From Streptomyces venezuelae (GTDB taxonomy: Bacteria > Actinomycetota > Actinomycetes > Streptomycetales > Streptomycetaceae): a stretch of DNA of 64,000 nt. Location of the stretch: positions 868,001 to 932,000 of the forward strand of contig NZ_CP029190.1 of NCBI RefSeq assembly GCF_008642295.1. Reading direction: 5' to 3'. Every line of letters starts with the position of its first letter. Within the stretch, counting starts at the first letter, position 1. Under the pieces are notes generated by a model. The model was not told where the DNA came from. It searched no databases and saw only the letters and a list, made by a program, of their open reading frames with translations. Positions 43,545-52,637 of this stretch are shown piece after piece. The position numbers were made by a program, and so were the translations under genes.

Positions 43545-45763
43545 CCGCGCCCCACGCCGCCGGGGGCCGGCGCCGCGCCGCCCGCCGGCCCGCCGCTCCC
43601 CGGGGCCCGAGACCGCGTACCGTCCGCACCCCCACCGTGCTCCAGATGGAGGCGGTGGAATGCGGGGCCGCGGCCCTGGCCATGGTGCTCGGCCACTACG
43701 CCCGCTTCGTCCCGCTGGAGGAGCTGCGGATCGCCTGCGGCGTCTCCAGGGACGGCTCGCGGGCGAGCAACCTCCTCAAGGCGGCGCGCGGTTACGGCCT
43801 CCAGGCCAAGGGCATGCAGATGGACCTGGCCGCGCTGGCCGAGGTCCCCGCCCCGGCCATCCTGTTCTGGGAGTTCAACCACTACGTCGTCTACGAGGGC
43901 ATGGGCCGGCGCTTCGGCCGCCGGGGCGTGTACGTCAACGACCCCGGCAAGGGCCGCCGGTTCGTGCCCATGGACGAGTTCGACACCGCCTTCACCGGCA
44001 TCGTGCTCACCTTCGAACCCGGCGCCGGGTTCCGCCGCAGCGGCCGGAAGCCGGGCGTGCTGGGCGCCGTACCGGGCCGGCTGCGCGGCACCTCGGGCAC
44101 CATGGCCGTCGCCGTGGTCTCCAGCCTGCTGCTGGTGGCCGTCGGTGCGACGGTGCCCGCGCTGAGCCGGACGTACATCGACATGTTCCTGATCGGGGAA
44201 CAGACCTCCCTGCTGGGCGTGCTCTTCGCGTCGATGGCCACCGCCCTGGTGCTCACCGCCACCCTCACCTGGCTGCAGCAGGCCAATCTGCTGCGCGGGC
44301 GGATCGTCTCCTCCACCCTCGGCAGCGCCCGCTTCCTGCGGCACCTGCTCCGGCTGCCGGTCAGTTTCTACGCCCAGCGCAATCCGGCCGATCTGGTGCA
44401 GCGGCTGCGGTCGAACGACGCGGTCGCCGAGACCCTCGCCCGCGATCTGACCGCCGCGGGCGTGGATGCCGTGGTGGTGCTGCTCTACGCGGTGCTGCTG
44501 TGGACCTACGATCCGCAGCTCACCCTCGTCGGCGTGGCCGTGGCCCTGCTCAACGTGGTGGCCATGCGGATCGCGATCAGGGTGCGGGCCACCGGCACCC
44601 GCAAGCTGCGCGCCGAGAGCGCCCGGCTGACCAACACCTCCTACAGCGGGCTGACGCTCATCGAGACCATGAAGGCCACCGGCGGGGAGAACGGGTTCTT
44701 CCGCCGGTGGGCCGGACAGCACGCGGTCACCCTGGACGTGCAGCAGCGGCTCGGCGTGCCCAGTGCCTGGCTGGCGGTGGTCGCGCCCACGCTCGCCGCC
44801 TTCAACAGTGCGCTGATCCTGATGATCGGCGGCCTGCGGGCGGTGGAGGGGCACCTTTCCGTCGGTCTCCTGGTCGCCTTCCAGGCCCTGGTCACCAGCT
44901 TCACCGCGCCGATCAGCCGGCTCAACGGAGTCGCCGGCCGGATCCAGGACTTCGCGGCCGACATCGCCCGGCTCAAGGACGTCGAGAACTTCCCCGTCGA
45001 CCCCGTCCATGCGCGCCGCGAGCCCGCCGCCGGCACCCGCCGGCTCACCGGCCATCTGGAGCTGGACGGCATCACCTTCGGCTACAGCCCCCTGGACGCC
45101 CCGCTGCTCCGGGACTTCTCGCTCACCGTCGGCCCCGGACAGCAGGTCGCGCTGGTCGGCGGCTCCGGCAGCGGCAAGTCCACCGTCTCCCGGCTGATCG
45201 CCGGGCTCTACACCCCCTGGGAGGGCGCCATCCGCATCGACGGGATGCGGCTGGCGGACATTCCGCGCGGTGCGCTGGCCGCCTCCGTCTCCTTCGTGGA
45301 CCAGGACGTGTTCCTGTTCGAGGGCACGGTCCGCGACAACGTGGCGCTGTGGGACCCCTCGGTCCCGGACGAGGCCGTCCTCGCGGCGCTCGAGGACGCC
45401 GCCGTCCTCGATGTGGTGGCCGGCCGGCCCGGGGGCATCCACAGCCGGGTCGAGCAGGACGGCCGGAACTTCTCCGGCGGTCAGCGCCAGCGCCTGGAGA
45501 TCGCCCGGGCGCTGGTGCGCAATCCCGGGGTCCTCGTGCTCGACGAGGTCACCAGCGCCCTGGACGCGGTGACCGAGCGGCTGGTCATCGACAACCTGCG
45601 CCGCCGCGGCTGCGCCTGCGTGGTCATCGCGCACCGGCTCAGCACGGTGCGCGACAGCGACGAGATCCTCGTGCTGGACCGGGGCACGGTCGTGGAGCGC
45701 GGTCCGCACGAGTACCTGGTGGCCGCCGGCGGCCGGTACGCCCAACTGGTCAGGGAGCACTGA
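43541..45763 (+). CDS. NHLM-type ABC exporter with N-terminal C39 peptidase
   Basis: A 740-residue processing exporter. The C39 cysteine peptidase (about residues 30-160) has LQMEAVECGAAALAMVLGHY with catalytic Cys41, FNHYVVYEG with His114 and NDPGKG with Asp134, so it should cut the leader after Gly-Gly. Membrane helices span about 180-460. The nucleotide-binding domain has Walker A GGSGSGKST near residue 540, the signature FSGGQRQRLEIARAL near 645, Walker B VLVLDEVTSALD and a switch His in VIAHRLS. GTG 43541 overlaps the previous stop. It is the obvious partner for the upstream Gly-Gly peptide. Confidence 0.93.
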   Translation: MTAPHAAGGRRRAARRPAAPRGPRPRTVRTPTVLQMEAVECGAAALAMVLGHYARFVPLEELRIACGVSRDGSRASNLLKAARGYGLQAKGMQMDLAALAEVPAPAILFWEFNHYVVYEGMGRRFGRRGVYVNDPGKGRRFVPMDEFDTAFTGIVLTFEPGAGFRRSGRKPGVLGAVPGRLRGTSGTMAVAVVSSLLLVAVGATVPALSRTYIDMFLIGEQTSLLGVLFASMATALVLTATLTWLQQANLLRGRIVSSTLGSARFLRHLLRLPVSFYAQRNPADLVQRLRSNDAVAETLARDLTAAGVDAVVVLLYAVLLWTYDPQLTLVGVAVALLNVVAMRIAIRVRATGTRKLRAESARLTNTSYSGLTLIETMKATGGENGFFRRWAGQHAVTLDVQQRLGVPSAWLAVVAPTLAAFNSALILMIGGLRAVEGHLSVGLLVAFQALVTSFTAPISRLNGVAGRIQDFAADIARLKDVENFPVDPVHARREPAAGTRRLTGHLELDGITFGYSPLDAPLLRDFSLTVGPGQQVALVGGSGSGKSTVSRLIAGLYTPWEGAIRIDGMRLADIPRGALAASVSFVDQDVFLFEGTVRDNVALWDPSVPDEAVLAALEDAAVLDVVAGRPGGIHSRVEQDGRNFSGGQRQRLEIARALVRNPGVLVLDEVTSALDAVTERLVIDNLRRRGCACVVIAHRLSTVRDSDEILVLDRGTVVERGPHEYLVAAGGRYAQLVREH

Positions 45764-45764
45764 C

Positions 45765-48668
45765 GTGAACACGGTCGGCACCACGGGCACCGGGGTGGTG
45801 TCCCCGGACCCGGTCGTCGCGGCCCTGGGCGGGTTGGGCGCACCGGTGGACTGCACCGGTCTGCGCAGCATCTCCCTGGAGGGCCCGTCCGTCCTGTGGC
45901 TCCTGGTCCGGGGCGAGCTGGACCTGTTCGCCGTGGCCACGGCGCAGCTGGGGAACTGGCACTTCCTGGGCCGGCTGGAGGCGGGGACGCTGCTCCTGGG
46001 CCCGGCCGAGGGCCCCGGGCACACCCTGGTGGGCCGGCCGTCGCGGGAGTGCCTGCTGCGCCGTATCGAGCTGCGGGAGTCTGCGGGTCCGTGGCACCCG
46101 GGGCAGTGGTACGCCGACCAGGGCGGGTACGGCGTCGGCGACGGGTACCTGAGCCCGCTGGACGCGGCCTTCGCGCGCGGCGTGGGCCGCGGCCTGCGGG
46201 TGCTGTACGAGGCGCCGCTCGGCGGCGACCCCGGACAGGGCGGGCACGGCGGGGGCGGCGGGGCCGATGAGGACATCATGTGGATGCAGATCGCCCCCGG
46301 CAGCGTGCAGTACGGGGCCGCGTACGAGGCGGCGATGGCCGACGCCCTGCTGGTCGACCCGGCGATGTGGCAGGGCATGGTCGAGCAGCAGTACCGGCTG
46401 CGGCTGGCCCTGGACCGCTGGATCGAGCAGCGCGAACGCGCCCACGAGGACCGTACGGCCGCCGGTGTCGAGGCCGGCCGGGCCGCCCGTACCGAGGCGA
46501 ACCGGGTGCTGGCGGCCTCCCTCGGCCGCTCGGCCGCACCTGCCGCGCGCGGCGGCGCGAGCGCCGACGCGACCCTCGCCGTGTGCCGCCTGGTCGCCGC
46601 CGAAACGGGCATCGCCTTGGACGCGGCGGCCGGGGCGGGAGCCGGCTCCGAGCGGACGGACCCCGTCGAGCGCATCGCGCTCGCCGCACGCTTCCGCACC
46701 CGCCCGGTCGGTCTCGTCGGGCGCTGGTGGCGGGAGAACAGCGGGCCCCTGGTGGGCCGGCGCGCTGCGGACGGGGCGCCGGTCGCCCTGCTCTGGCGGC
46801 GCGGCGGCTATGTGGCGGTCGACCCGGCCAGCGGCCAACGCGAGCGGATTGGCGAGCGCGGCAACGGCGGCAAGGGTGGCAAGGGCGACCCGGCCGGTTT
46901 CGAACCGCGGGCCGTGATGTTCTACCGCCCGCTGCCCGACGGCCCGCTGGGCCTGCTCGCACTGCTGCGGTTCAGTGTCCGGGGCACCCGCGCGGAACTG
47001 CGGAGCCTCCTGCCGGCCGCGCTGGTCGCGATGGTCCTGGGCGCGCTGGTGCCGGTGGCCACCGGCAAGGTGCTCGGCCGGTACGTGCCGCAGGCGGAGT
47101 CCGGCCTGATCGTGCAGACCACGGTCGCGCTGCTGGCGGCCGGTGTGCTCTCGGCGGTCTTCATGCTCTGGCAGAACGTCTCGCTGCTGCGTATGGAGGG
47201 CCGGATCGAGGCCACCCTGCAGCCCGCGGTGTGGGACCGGCTGCTGAGGCTGCCGACGACCTTCTTCACCGGCGACTCGGGCCGCGCCGGCCAGTCGACG
47301 GGGGAGCTGGCCAATGCCGCCATGGGCATCAGCACCATCCGCCGCACCCTGTCCGGCATCGGAGCGGTCTGCATCCAGGCGAGCACCGTGGGGACCATGA
47401 ACCTGGTGCTGCTGTTCGTCTACAACGCGCAGCTGGCGCTGGCGGCGGTGGGCATGCTGTTCCTCGTCGCGGTGGTCTTCCTGGGGCTGGGGCTGTGGCA
47501 GCTGCGCTACCAGCGCCGGCTGGTCAGGCTGGACAACCGGCTCGACAACCAGGCCTTCCAGACCCTGCGCGGGCTGCCGAAGCTGCGGGTGGCGGCGGCT
47601 GAGAGCTTCGCCTACGCCGCCTGGGCGCGGGAGTTCGCCCGGACCCGGACCCTGCACCAGCGCGCCGGCCGGATCCAGAACCTCGTCACGGTGCTCAACG
47701 CGGTCTGCCTTCCGCTGTGCACGCTGGTGATGTTCATGCTGCTGGCCGGGCCGGCCCGCGGCACCATGTCCGCCGCGGCGTTCCTGACGTTCAGCACCGC
47801 CGTGACGCTCCTGCTGTCCTCGGTCACCCAGGTGACGGGCGCGCTGCTGTCGGCGGCGGCCGTGCTGCCCGTGTTCGAGGAGGTCGCGCCGATCCTGCGG
47901 GCGACGCCCGAGGTGCGCGGCGCCGCTGCCGCCCCCGGCGTGCTGGGCGGAGCCGTCGAGGCCCGGCAGCTGTCGTACCGCTATGCCGAGGACGGCCCGC
48001 TGGTTCTCGACGAGGTGGATCTCCGGGTCCGGCCGGGTGAGTTCGTGGCGATCGTCGGGGCCAGCGGCTGCGGGAAGTCGACCCTGCTGCGGCTGCTGAT
48101 CGGCTTCGACAGGCCGACCACCGGCAGTGTGCGGTACGACGGCCAGGACCTGGCGGGGCTGGACCAGGCGGCCGTGCGCCGGCAGTGCGGGGTGGTCCTC
48201 CAGCACGCCCGGCCGTTCACCGGCTCGATCCTGGACTGCATCCGGGGCGCCGATTCGTTCTCCCTGGAGGAGGTGTGGGAGGCCGTGGCGATGGCGGGCC
48301 TGGCCGAGGACATCAAGGCCATGCCCATGGGCCTGCACACCATGCTGTCCGATGGCGGGGGCACCGTCTCGGGCGGCCAGCGCCAGCGCCTCATGATCGC
48401 CCAGGCCCTGGTCCGCCGGCCCCGGGTGCTCTTCTTCGACGAGGCCACCAGTGCACTGGACAACGAGGCCCAGCGGGTGGTGATCGAGTCGACCCGGGCC
48501 CTGCGCGCCACCCGCATCGTGATCGCGCACCGGCTGTCCACGATCATGGACGCCGACCGGGTGATCGCCATGGCGGACGGGCGCATCGTCCAGCAGGGTC
48601 CGCCCGCCGAGCTGCTCGCCGACACCTCGGGGCTGTTCCACGGCCTGGTCCGCCGCCAGCTGAGCTGA
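45765..48668 (+). CDS. NHLM-type ABC exporter with N-terminal sensory-like domain
   Basis: A 967-residue second exporter. The N-terminal 390 residues hold a cyclic-nucleotide-binding-like/cupin-type beta domain (VRGELDLFAV ... LGNWHFLGRLEAGTLLLGPA) and a helical middle part instead of a peptidase. Membrane helices lie at about 405-580. The ATPase has GASGCGKST near residue 765, SGGQRQRLMIAQALV near 870, VLFFDEATSALD and IVIAHRLS. In NHLM systems the two exporters are thought to act as a heterodimer, which is family knowledge. GTG start one base after the previous stop. Confidence 0.92.
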   Translation: MNTVGTTGTGVVSPDPVVAALGGLGAPVDCTGLRSISLEGPSVLWLLVRGELDLFAVATAQLGNWHFLGRLEAGTLLLGPAEGPGHTLVGRPSRECLLRRIELRESAGPWHPGQWYADQGGYGVGDGYLSPLDAAFARGVGRGLRVLYEAPLGGDPGQGGHGGGGGADEDIMWMQIAPGSVQYGAAYEAAMADALLVDPAMWQGMVEQQYRLRLALDRWIEQRERAHEDRTAAGVEAGRAARTEANRVLAASLGRSAAPAARGGASADATLAVCRLVAAETGIALDAAAGAGAGSERTDPVERIALAARFRTRPVGLVGRWWRENSGPLVGRRAADGAPVALLWRRGGYVAVDPASGQRERIGERGNGGKGGKGDPAGFEPRAVMFYRPLPDGPLGLLALLRFSVRGTRAELRSLLPAALVAMVLGALVPVATGKVLGRYVPQAESGLIVQTTVALLAAGVLSAVFMLWQNVSLLRMEGRIEATLQPAVWDRLLRLPTTFFTGDSGRAGQSTGELANAAMGISTIRRTLSGIGAVCIQASTVGTMNLVLLFVYNAQLALAAVGMLFLVAVVFLGLGLWQLRYQRRLVRLDNRLDNQAFQTLRGLPKLRVAAAESFAYAAWAREFARTRTLHQRAGRIQNLVTVLNAVCLPLCTLVMFMLLAGPARGTMSAAAFLTFSTAVTLLLSSVTQVTGALLSAAAVLPVFEEVAPILRATPEVRGAAAAPGVLGGAVEARQLSYRYAEDGPLVLDEVDLRVRPGEFVAIVGASGCGKSTLLRLLIGFDRPTTGSVRYDGQDLAGLDQAAVRRQCGVVLQHARPFTGSILDCIRGADSFSLEEVWEAVAMAGLAEDIKAMPMGLHTMLSDGGGTVSGGQRQRLMIAQALVRRPRVLFFDEATSALDNEAQRVVIESTRALRATRIVIAHRLSTIMDADRVIAMADGRIVQQGPPAELLADTSGLFHGLVRRQLS

Positions 48669-48710
48669 GCCGAAGCGCTGGGCTGCGTGGCGCTGAGCCG
48701 AGCCGCCGGG

Positions 48711-49421
48711 TCAGCCGACCCGGTCGTCCGGCGCCACCCGGTGGGCCTCCAGGCCGGGGGTGGCCAGCAGCTCGGCGACCAGCTCCGCGGAGCCGCCGAC
48801 GTACGTACTCACCAGGTCGACATCGCCGCCCACGCACCAGGTGCGGTCCTGCGGCCACCAGAGGTCGGGGAGCTCGGTGAACTCGTCCACGAGCTGCGGG
48901 GAGAGGGCATCGGCCAGCGGTCCGGACAGCAGCAGTTCCTCGCGGCCGGGGGTGGGGAAGGTGGGCAGCCCGGACCAGTCCCGGCGGCCGTACCCCTCCC
49001 ACAGGCCGTACCGGCACTGCTCCGGGGTGTCCGTGTGGCGGGCCAGAACGGGGATCAGGACCCGGGCGACCCCGGCGGGGGTAGGGCCTTCGGCCGGGTG
49101 CTCGTCCCAGACGCCGGGCAGACCGTACTCCTGCTCGTTCTGGTAGTACCGGTCCGCGCCGATCACCTCGTACCAGTCGGTGAGCGGGCCGACCCGGCGG
49201 CCGTAGGCGGCGGCGACGGTGTCCCAGCGGACCGGCCGCTCGTCGAGGGAGGCGGGGTGCAGCAGCCGTGCGTACGCCGCGAAGCCGGGCGCGGCGATGC
49301 CGGCCACGGTGCCGAAGTCGCCGTGGCCGGGACGGCGCTCGGTCAGCCAGTGCGCCGGCCCGAGATCCGCCGTCTCGACCCGGAGCCGTCCGTACCGGTC
49401 GGGGAAGGAGTCCACGCGCAC
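48711..49421 (-). CDS. Conserved hypothetical protein, 236 residues
   Basis: A soluble acidic protein rich in Trp, Tyr, Pro and Gly (RPVRWDTVAAAYGRRVGPLT, YRYGLWEGYGRRDWSGLPTF, DLWWPQDRTWCVGGDVDLVS). I recognise the general look of an actinobacterial conserved protein, without a known function. A GTG at 49421 is used; one at 49415 would fit as well, and no ribosome site separates them. It converges with the end of the exporter operon, 42 bp away. Confidence 0.75.
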   Translation of the reverse strand: MRVDSFPDRYGRLRVETADLGPAHWLTERRPGHGDFGTVAGIAAPGFAAYARLLHPASLDERPVRWDTVAAAYGRRVGPLTDWYEVIGADRYYQNEQEYGLPGVWDEHPAEGPTPAGVARVLIPVLARHTDTPEQCRYGLWEGYGRRDWSGLPTFPTPGREELLLSGPLADALSPQLVDEFTELPDLWWPQDRTWCVGGDVDLVSTYVGGSAELVAELLATPGLEAHRVAPDDRVG

Positions 49422-49449
49422 AGTGTGCCGGACGGTGTCCGGAACGCCG

Positions 49450-49487
49450 AAGGGCGGCGGTGGGACCTGCGTCCCACCGCCGCCCTT
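49450..49487 (-). terminator. Strong hairpin terminator after the GAPDH gene
   Basis: Perfect 17-bp stem (AAGGGCGGCGGTGGGAC at 49450-49466, complement at 49471-49487) with a CTGC loop, 19 bp beyond the GAPDH stop codon on the minus strand. Confidence 0.85.
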
Positions 49488-49506
49488 CCGGAACGGATCG
49501 GAGCGA

Positions 49507-50952
49507 TCAGACCGCCGGGATCGGGTAGGTCGGGTACTCCACCCCGGAGACGTGCTGGACGACCCGGATGACCTGGCACGAGTAGCCGAACTCGTTGTCG
49601 TACCAGAGGTAGAGGATCGCGTTGTCGCCGTCGACCTTGGTGGCACCGGCGTCCACGATCGAGGCGTGGCGCGAGCCGACGAAGTCCATGGAGACGGCGT
49701 CGGGGGCGGTGGTGAAGTCGATCTGGCGCTTCAGCGGCGAGTGCAGCGAGACGTCGCGGAGGTAGTCGAGGACCTCTTCGCGGGTGGTCTCGCGGCCCAG
49801 GCGCAGGCTCAGGATCGCGATCGAGACGTCCGGGACCGGGACGCGGATGGAGCTGCCGGTGATCGGCGCCTTGAGCTCGGGCAGGGCCTTGGCGACGGCG
49901 GAGGCGGCACCGGTCTCGGTGATGACCATGTTCAGCGGCGCGGAGCGGCCACGGCGGTCGGCCTTGTGGTAGTTGTCCAGCAGGTTCTGGTCGTTGGTGA
50001 ACGAGTGGACGGTCTCCACGTGGCCGCGCAGCACGCCGTACTCGTCGTCCATCGCCTTCAGCGGCGGGACGATCGCGTTCGTGGTGCAGGAGGCGCAGGA
50101 CAGGATGCGCTCGTCCGGCTTCACGGTGTCGTGGTTGACGCCGTGCACGATGTTCGGGACGTCGCCCTTGCCGGGGGCGGTGAGGACGACCTTGTCGATG
50201 CCGGGGCGCAGGTGCTTGGAGAGCCCCTCGCGGTCGCGCCACTTGCCCGTGTTGTCGATGAGGATGGCGTCCTTGATGCCGTACGCCGTGTAGTCGACCT
50301 CGGAGGGGTCGTTGGCGTAGATCACCTTGATCGCGTTGCCGTTGGCGATGATCGTGCTGTTCGCCTCGTCCACGGTGATGGTGCCCTGGAACTGGCCGTG
50401 GATGGAGTCGCGGCGCAGCAGCGAGGCGCGCTTGACGAGATCCTGGTCACCGCCGCCGCGGACGACGATGGCACGCAGCCGCAGACCGTTGCCGGAGCCG
50501 GCCTTCTCGATCAGCAGGCGGGCGACGAGGCGGCCGATGCGGCCGAAGCCGTAGAGGACGACGTCGCGGCCCTGGCGGCACTCGATCTTGTTGGCACCGG
50601 TGGCGCCGGCGACGGCCTCGGCGGTGAACTGCTCGACCGTAAGACCGCGGTCATCGGTCTTGTAGTTCGCGGCGAGCATGCCGATGTCGATCTGGGAGGG
50701 ACCGAGGTCCAGCGCGGTGAGGGCCTGCAGGAACGGCAGGGTCTCGGTGACCGAGAGCTCCTCGCCGTCGATCTGGCGGGCGAACCGGTGGGTTTTGAGA
50801 ATGCTCACCACGGATTTGTTCACCAGGGAGCGGCTGTGCAGCAGGACCGTGACGTCCCGCTCCCGGTGAAGCTTCCCGATGATCGGGATCATCGACTCCG
50901 CGATCTCCTCGCGGTTCTTCCAGTTGGTGAACGAGTCGTCATTGACAGTCAC
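49507..50952 (-). CDS. Glyceraldehyde-3-phosphate dehydrogenase with long N-terminal extension
   Basis: A 481-residue GAPDH, against about 335 for the usual enzyme. Residues 1-125 are an extra helical domain (KNREEIAESMIPIIGKLHRE, TVEQFTAEAVAG). The NAD fold begins at about 130 with VVLYGFGRIGRLVARLLIEK, the active Cys is in SCASCTTNAIVPPLKAMDD near residue 289, and the C-terminal catalytic part has NEFGYSCQVIR. Streptomyces and related bacteria carry this long form besides the glycolytic one; whether it works in gluconeogenesis is not settled by sequence. The start is GTG with a weak ribosome site. A strong terminator follows. Confidence 0.92.
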   Translation of the reverse strand: MTVNDDSFTNWKNREEIAESMIPIIGKLHRERDVTVLLHSRSLVNKSVVSILKTHRFARQIDGEELSVTETLPFLQALTALDLGPSQIDIGMLAANYKTDDRGLTVEQFTAEAVAGATGANKIECRQGRDVVLYGFGRIGRLVARLLIEKAGSGNGLRLRAIVVRGGGDQDLVKRASLLRRDSIHGQFQGTITVDEANSTIIANGNAIKVIYANDPSEVDYTAYGIKDAILIDNTGKWRDREGLSKHLRPGIDKVVLTAPGKGDVPNIVHGVNHDTVKPDERILSCASCTTNAIVPPLKAMDDEYGVLRGHVETVHSFTNDQNLLDNYHKADRRGRSAPLNMVITETGAASAVAKALPELKAPITGSSIRVPVPDVSIAILSLRLGRETTREEVLDYLRDVSLHSPLKRQIDFTTAPDAVSMDFVGSRHASIVDAGATKVDGDNAILYLWYDNEFGYSCQVIRVVQHVSGVEYPTYPIPAV

Positions 50953-51097
50953 AGGTTTATCTTTCGAGCTAGGCGGCGCTCATATGCTAACCCCTCGGTC
51001 CTTTGATCTTTCAAGCGGTACCCGTCTCCCGAACCCGCCGAGAAGCGTCCGGCGGCCTAGGCTGGTGGGAGAGCCCGGATTCGAGAAGGGCAGTGTC

Positions 51098-51496
51098 ATG
51101 ACCACCACAGCGAACCGTGCGGAGATCGAAGCCGACATCAAGGAGACCCTGGGTCTGGTGCCCCACTTCTTCTCCTCCATCCCGACGGAGCTGCTCGGGC
51201 CCGAGTGGGAGATCTTCAAGCGGATCGAGCTCGGGGAAACCCTGATCCCGAACAAGTACAAGGAGCTCATCGGGGTGGGGCTGCACGCCGAGACCAAGTG
51301 CCGGTACTGCAGCCTGTTCCACACCGAGGCCGCAAAGCTCTTCGGGGCCACCGACGAAGAAGTCCAGGAAGCCGTCCACTACGCCAAGGCCAGCCTCGGC
51401 TGGAGTGCCTACATCAACGGCATGCAGGAGGACTACGACCAGTTCGCCAAGGAGCTGGACCAGGTCACCGCATACGTCCGCGCCAAGGCCGCGTGA
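51098..51496 (+). CDS. Carboxymuconolactone-decarboxylase/AhpD-family protein
   Basis: A 132-residue all-helical protein with the family motif KCRYCSLFHTEAAKLFGATD, containing the Cys-x2-Cys-x3-His redox site of AhpD-like peroxidase partners. LIPNKYKELIGVGLHAET is also typical. Its role is likely thiol-based detoxification, but other family members are lyases. GAGAAGGG lies upstream of the ATG. The stop overlaps the start of the next small gene (TGATG). Confidence 0.88.
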   Translation: MTTTANRAEIEADIKETLGLVPHFFSSIPTELLGPEWEIFKRIELGETLIPNKYKELIGVGLHAETKCRYCSLFHTEAAKLFGATDEEVQEAVHYAKASLGWSAYINGMQEDYDQFAKELDQVTAYVRAKAA

Positions 51497-51693
51497 TGGA
51501 GCTGGAGCGGATCCGGCCCACGGTGCTGCGGGGGACCTTCCACGCGTACGAACTGGCCGCGCTGACGGCGGCGGCCCGGTACGTGGTCGAGTCCGCACCC
51601 GCCGACGTTCCGGCGGAATCGCTGGACCAGCTCGAGCAGCTGCTCACGGAGTACGACCGGCAGGTGCGGAAGCTGGCCGGCCGGCAGCCGTGA
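51496..51693 (+). CDS. Small hypothetical protein, 65 residues, coupled to AhpD-like gene
   Basis: Translation starts at the ATG inside the TGATG junction with the AhpD-like gene, so it is translationally coupled. The product is a predicted helical protein (LRGTFHAYELAALTAAARYV, LDQLEQLLTEYDRQVRKLAG) without Cys or signal peptide. It looks like a small partner or chaperone of the upstream protein. No family recognised. Confidence 0.7.
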   Translation: MELERIRPTVLRGTFHAYELAALTAAARYVVESAPADVPAESLDQLEQLLTEYDRQVRKLAGRQP

Positions 51694-51711
51694 CCTCTTC
51701 CCCGGCCATCC

Positions 51712-51840
51712 GTCAGGTCATACGATTCATGCCACAACCGAATGGCTGCACGACTGGGGGAAGCCGGTGGGAATCCGGCGCTGACCTGCAACCGTGAGCG
51801 GCGCGCTGCGCCGTGAGTCGGAGAACCCAGCGCGCGGCTC
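51712..51840 (+). promoter_or_regulatory. Cobalamin riboswitch upstream of DUF4430 gene
   Basis: Conserved cobalamin-aptamer words are present in order: GCCACAACCG, GGGGGAAGCCGGTGGGAATC then CGGC, CTGACCTGCAACCGTGAG (variant of the CCCGCCACTGTGA box) and GTCGGAGAACCC. This box departs from the strict consensus, as in other actinobacterial B12 switches. About 170 bases separate it from the ATG at 52012, leaving space for an expression platform. Binding of adenosylcobalamin should reduce expression of the secreted protein downstream. Confidence 0.85.
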
Positions 51841-52011
51841 GTACCGCTTCCCCTGTCATGGTCTGCAGCACGAAGCCTTGAACCTCCGGCGCGCCGGCCG
51901 GTCCTGCCCGCCTCCCCCCACGGGGCGGCGGGGCGGGCCGTGGTGCGCCCGGTGGCGGTCGGGGCGCCGGCGCACGACCCCGACACGGCACTCCTGCCAG
52001 AAAGGCACTTC

Positions 52012-52503
52012 ATGCGCCAGACCGTCGCCCGCCGAGCCGTCGTCACCGCCGCCGCTCTCGGGCTCGTCCTCGCCACCGCGCCGGCCGCCGCCCAGGCCAC
52101 GACCGCGAAGCCGAACACCAACCGGCCGGTCCGGGTCACCCTCACCGTGCAGGGCCCGGAGGGCCAGCTGTTCAAGGGGAAGATCACGACCAAGGGCCAC
52201 GAGGTCACCACCGCCACCGGCGGCACCCACACGTGCGACGGCACCAACGGCGGCGCGAACCCGACCGCCGTTCCCACCCCGACCGCCGCCCTCGACGACG
52301 CGGCGCGCAGAAACTACTTCGACTGGGACGGCACCTGGTACGCGTCCTTCGACGACTTCTCCGTCGACACCATCAAGCAGGTCAACGGCGGCGGTTCGGC
52401 CTACTGGAGCATCTCCGTCAACGGCACCCCGACCCCGGTCGGCGGCTGCCAGTTCAAGCTCAACGCCGGCGACCAGGTGGCGTTCACCTGGACCGCCTTC
52501 TAA
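52012..52503 (+). CDS. Secreted DUF4430 protein, probable cobalamin-related binder
   Basis: A 163-residue exported protein. The signal peptide (about 1-30) ends APAAAQATT. The C-terminal half, with NYFDWDGTWYASFDDFSVDT, AYWSISVNGTPTPVGGCQFK and LNAGDQVAFTW, matches the DUF4430 fold related to the beta domain of transcobalamin. Together with the riboswitch upstream this makes a role in cobalamin capture or sensing at the cell surface likely. Usual partners (ECF or BtuCD-type transporter genes) are not adjacent here. Confidence 0.8.
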   Translation: MRQTVARRAVVTAAALGLVLATAPAAAQATTAKPNTNRPVRVTLTVQGPEGQLFKGKITTKGHEVTTATGGTHTCDGTNGGANPTAVPTPTAALDDAARRNYFDWDGTWYASFDDFSVDTIKQVNGGGSAYWSISVNGTPTPVGGCQFKLNAGDQVAFTWTAF

Positions 52504-52545
52504 GCGAGACGGCTTCGGGGCCGTATCGCTCGTGGCGGGTACGGC

Positions 52546-52582
52546 AGAGCGCGGAACGGCTCACCAGGCCGTTCCGCGCTCT
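52546..52582. terminator. Bidirectional hairpin terminator between convergent genes
   Basis: Perfect 15-bp stem AGAGCGCGGAACGGC / GCCGTTCCGCGCTCT (52546-52560, 52568-52582), loop 7 bases. It lies between the DUF4430 gene and the 3-hydroxyacyl-CoA dehydrogenase gene, 42 and 55 bp from their stops. Confidence 0.85.
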
Positions 52583-52637
52583 TCCGCTCCGCCGGCACCG
52601 GGACCCTCATGCCCGGGCCGACGGCCGCCCGGGCCCC

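Noticed and set aside
42938..46699. A 1253-codon minus-strand frame across the exporter operon
   Set aside because: Composition of Arg, Ser, Pro and Gly without domains, whereas the plus strand carries clear C39, ABC and HlyD motifs.
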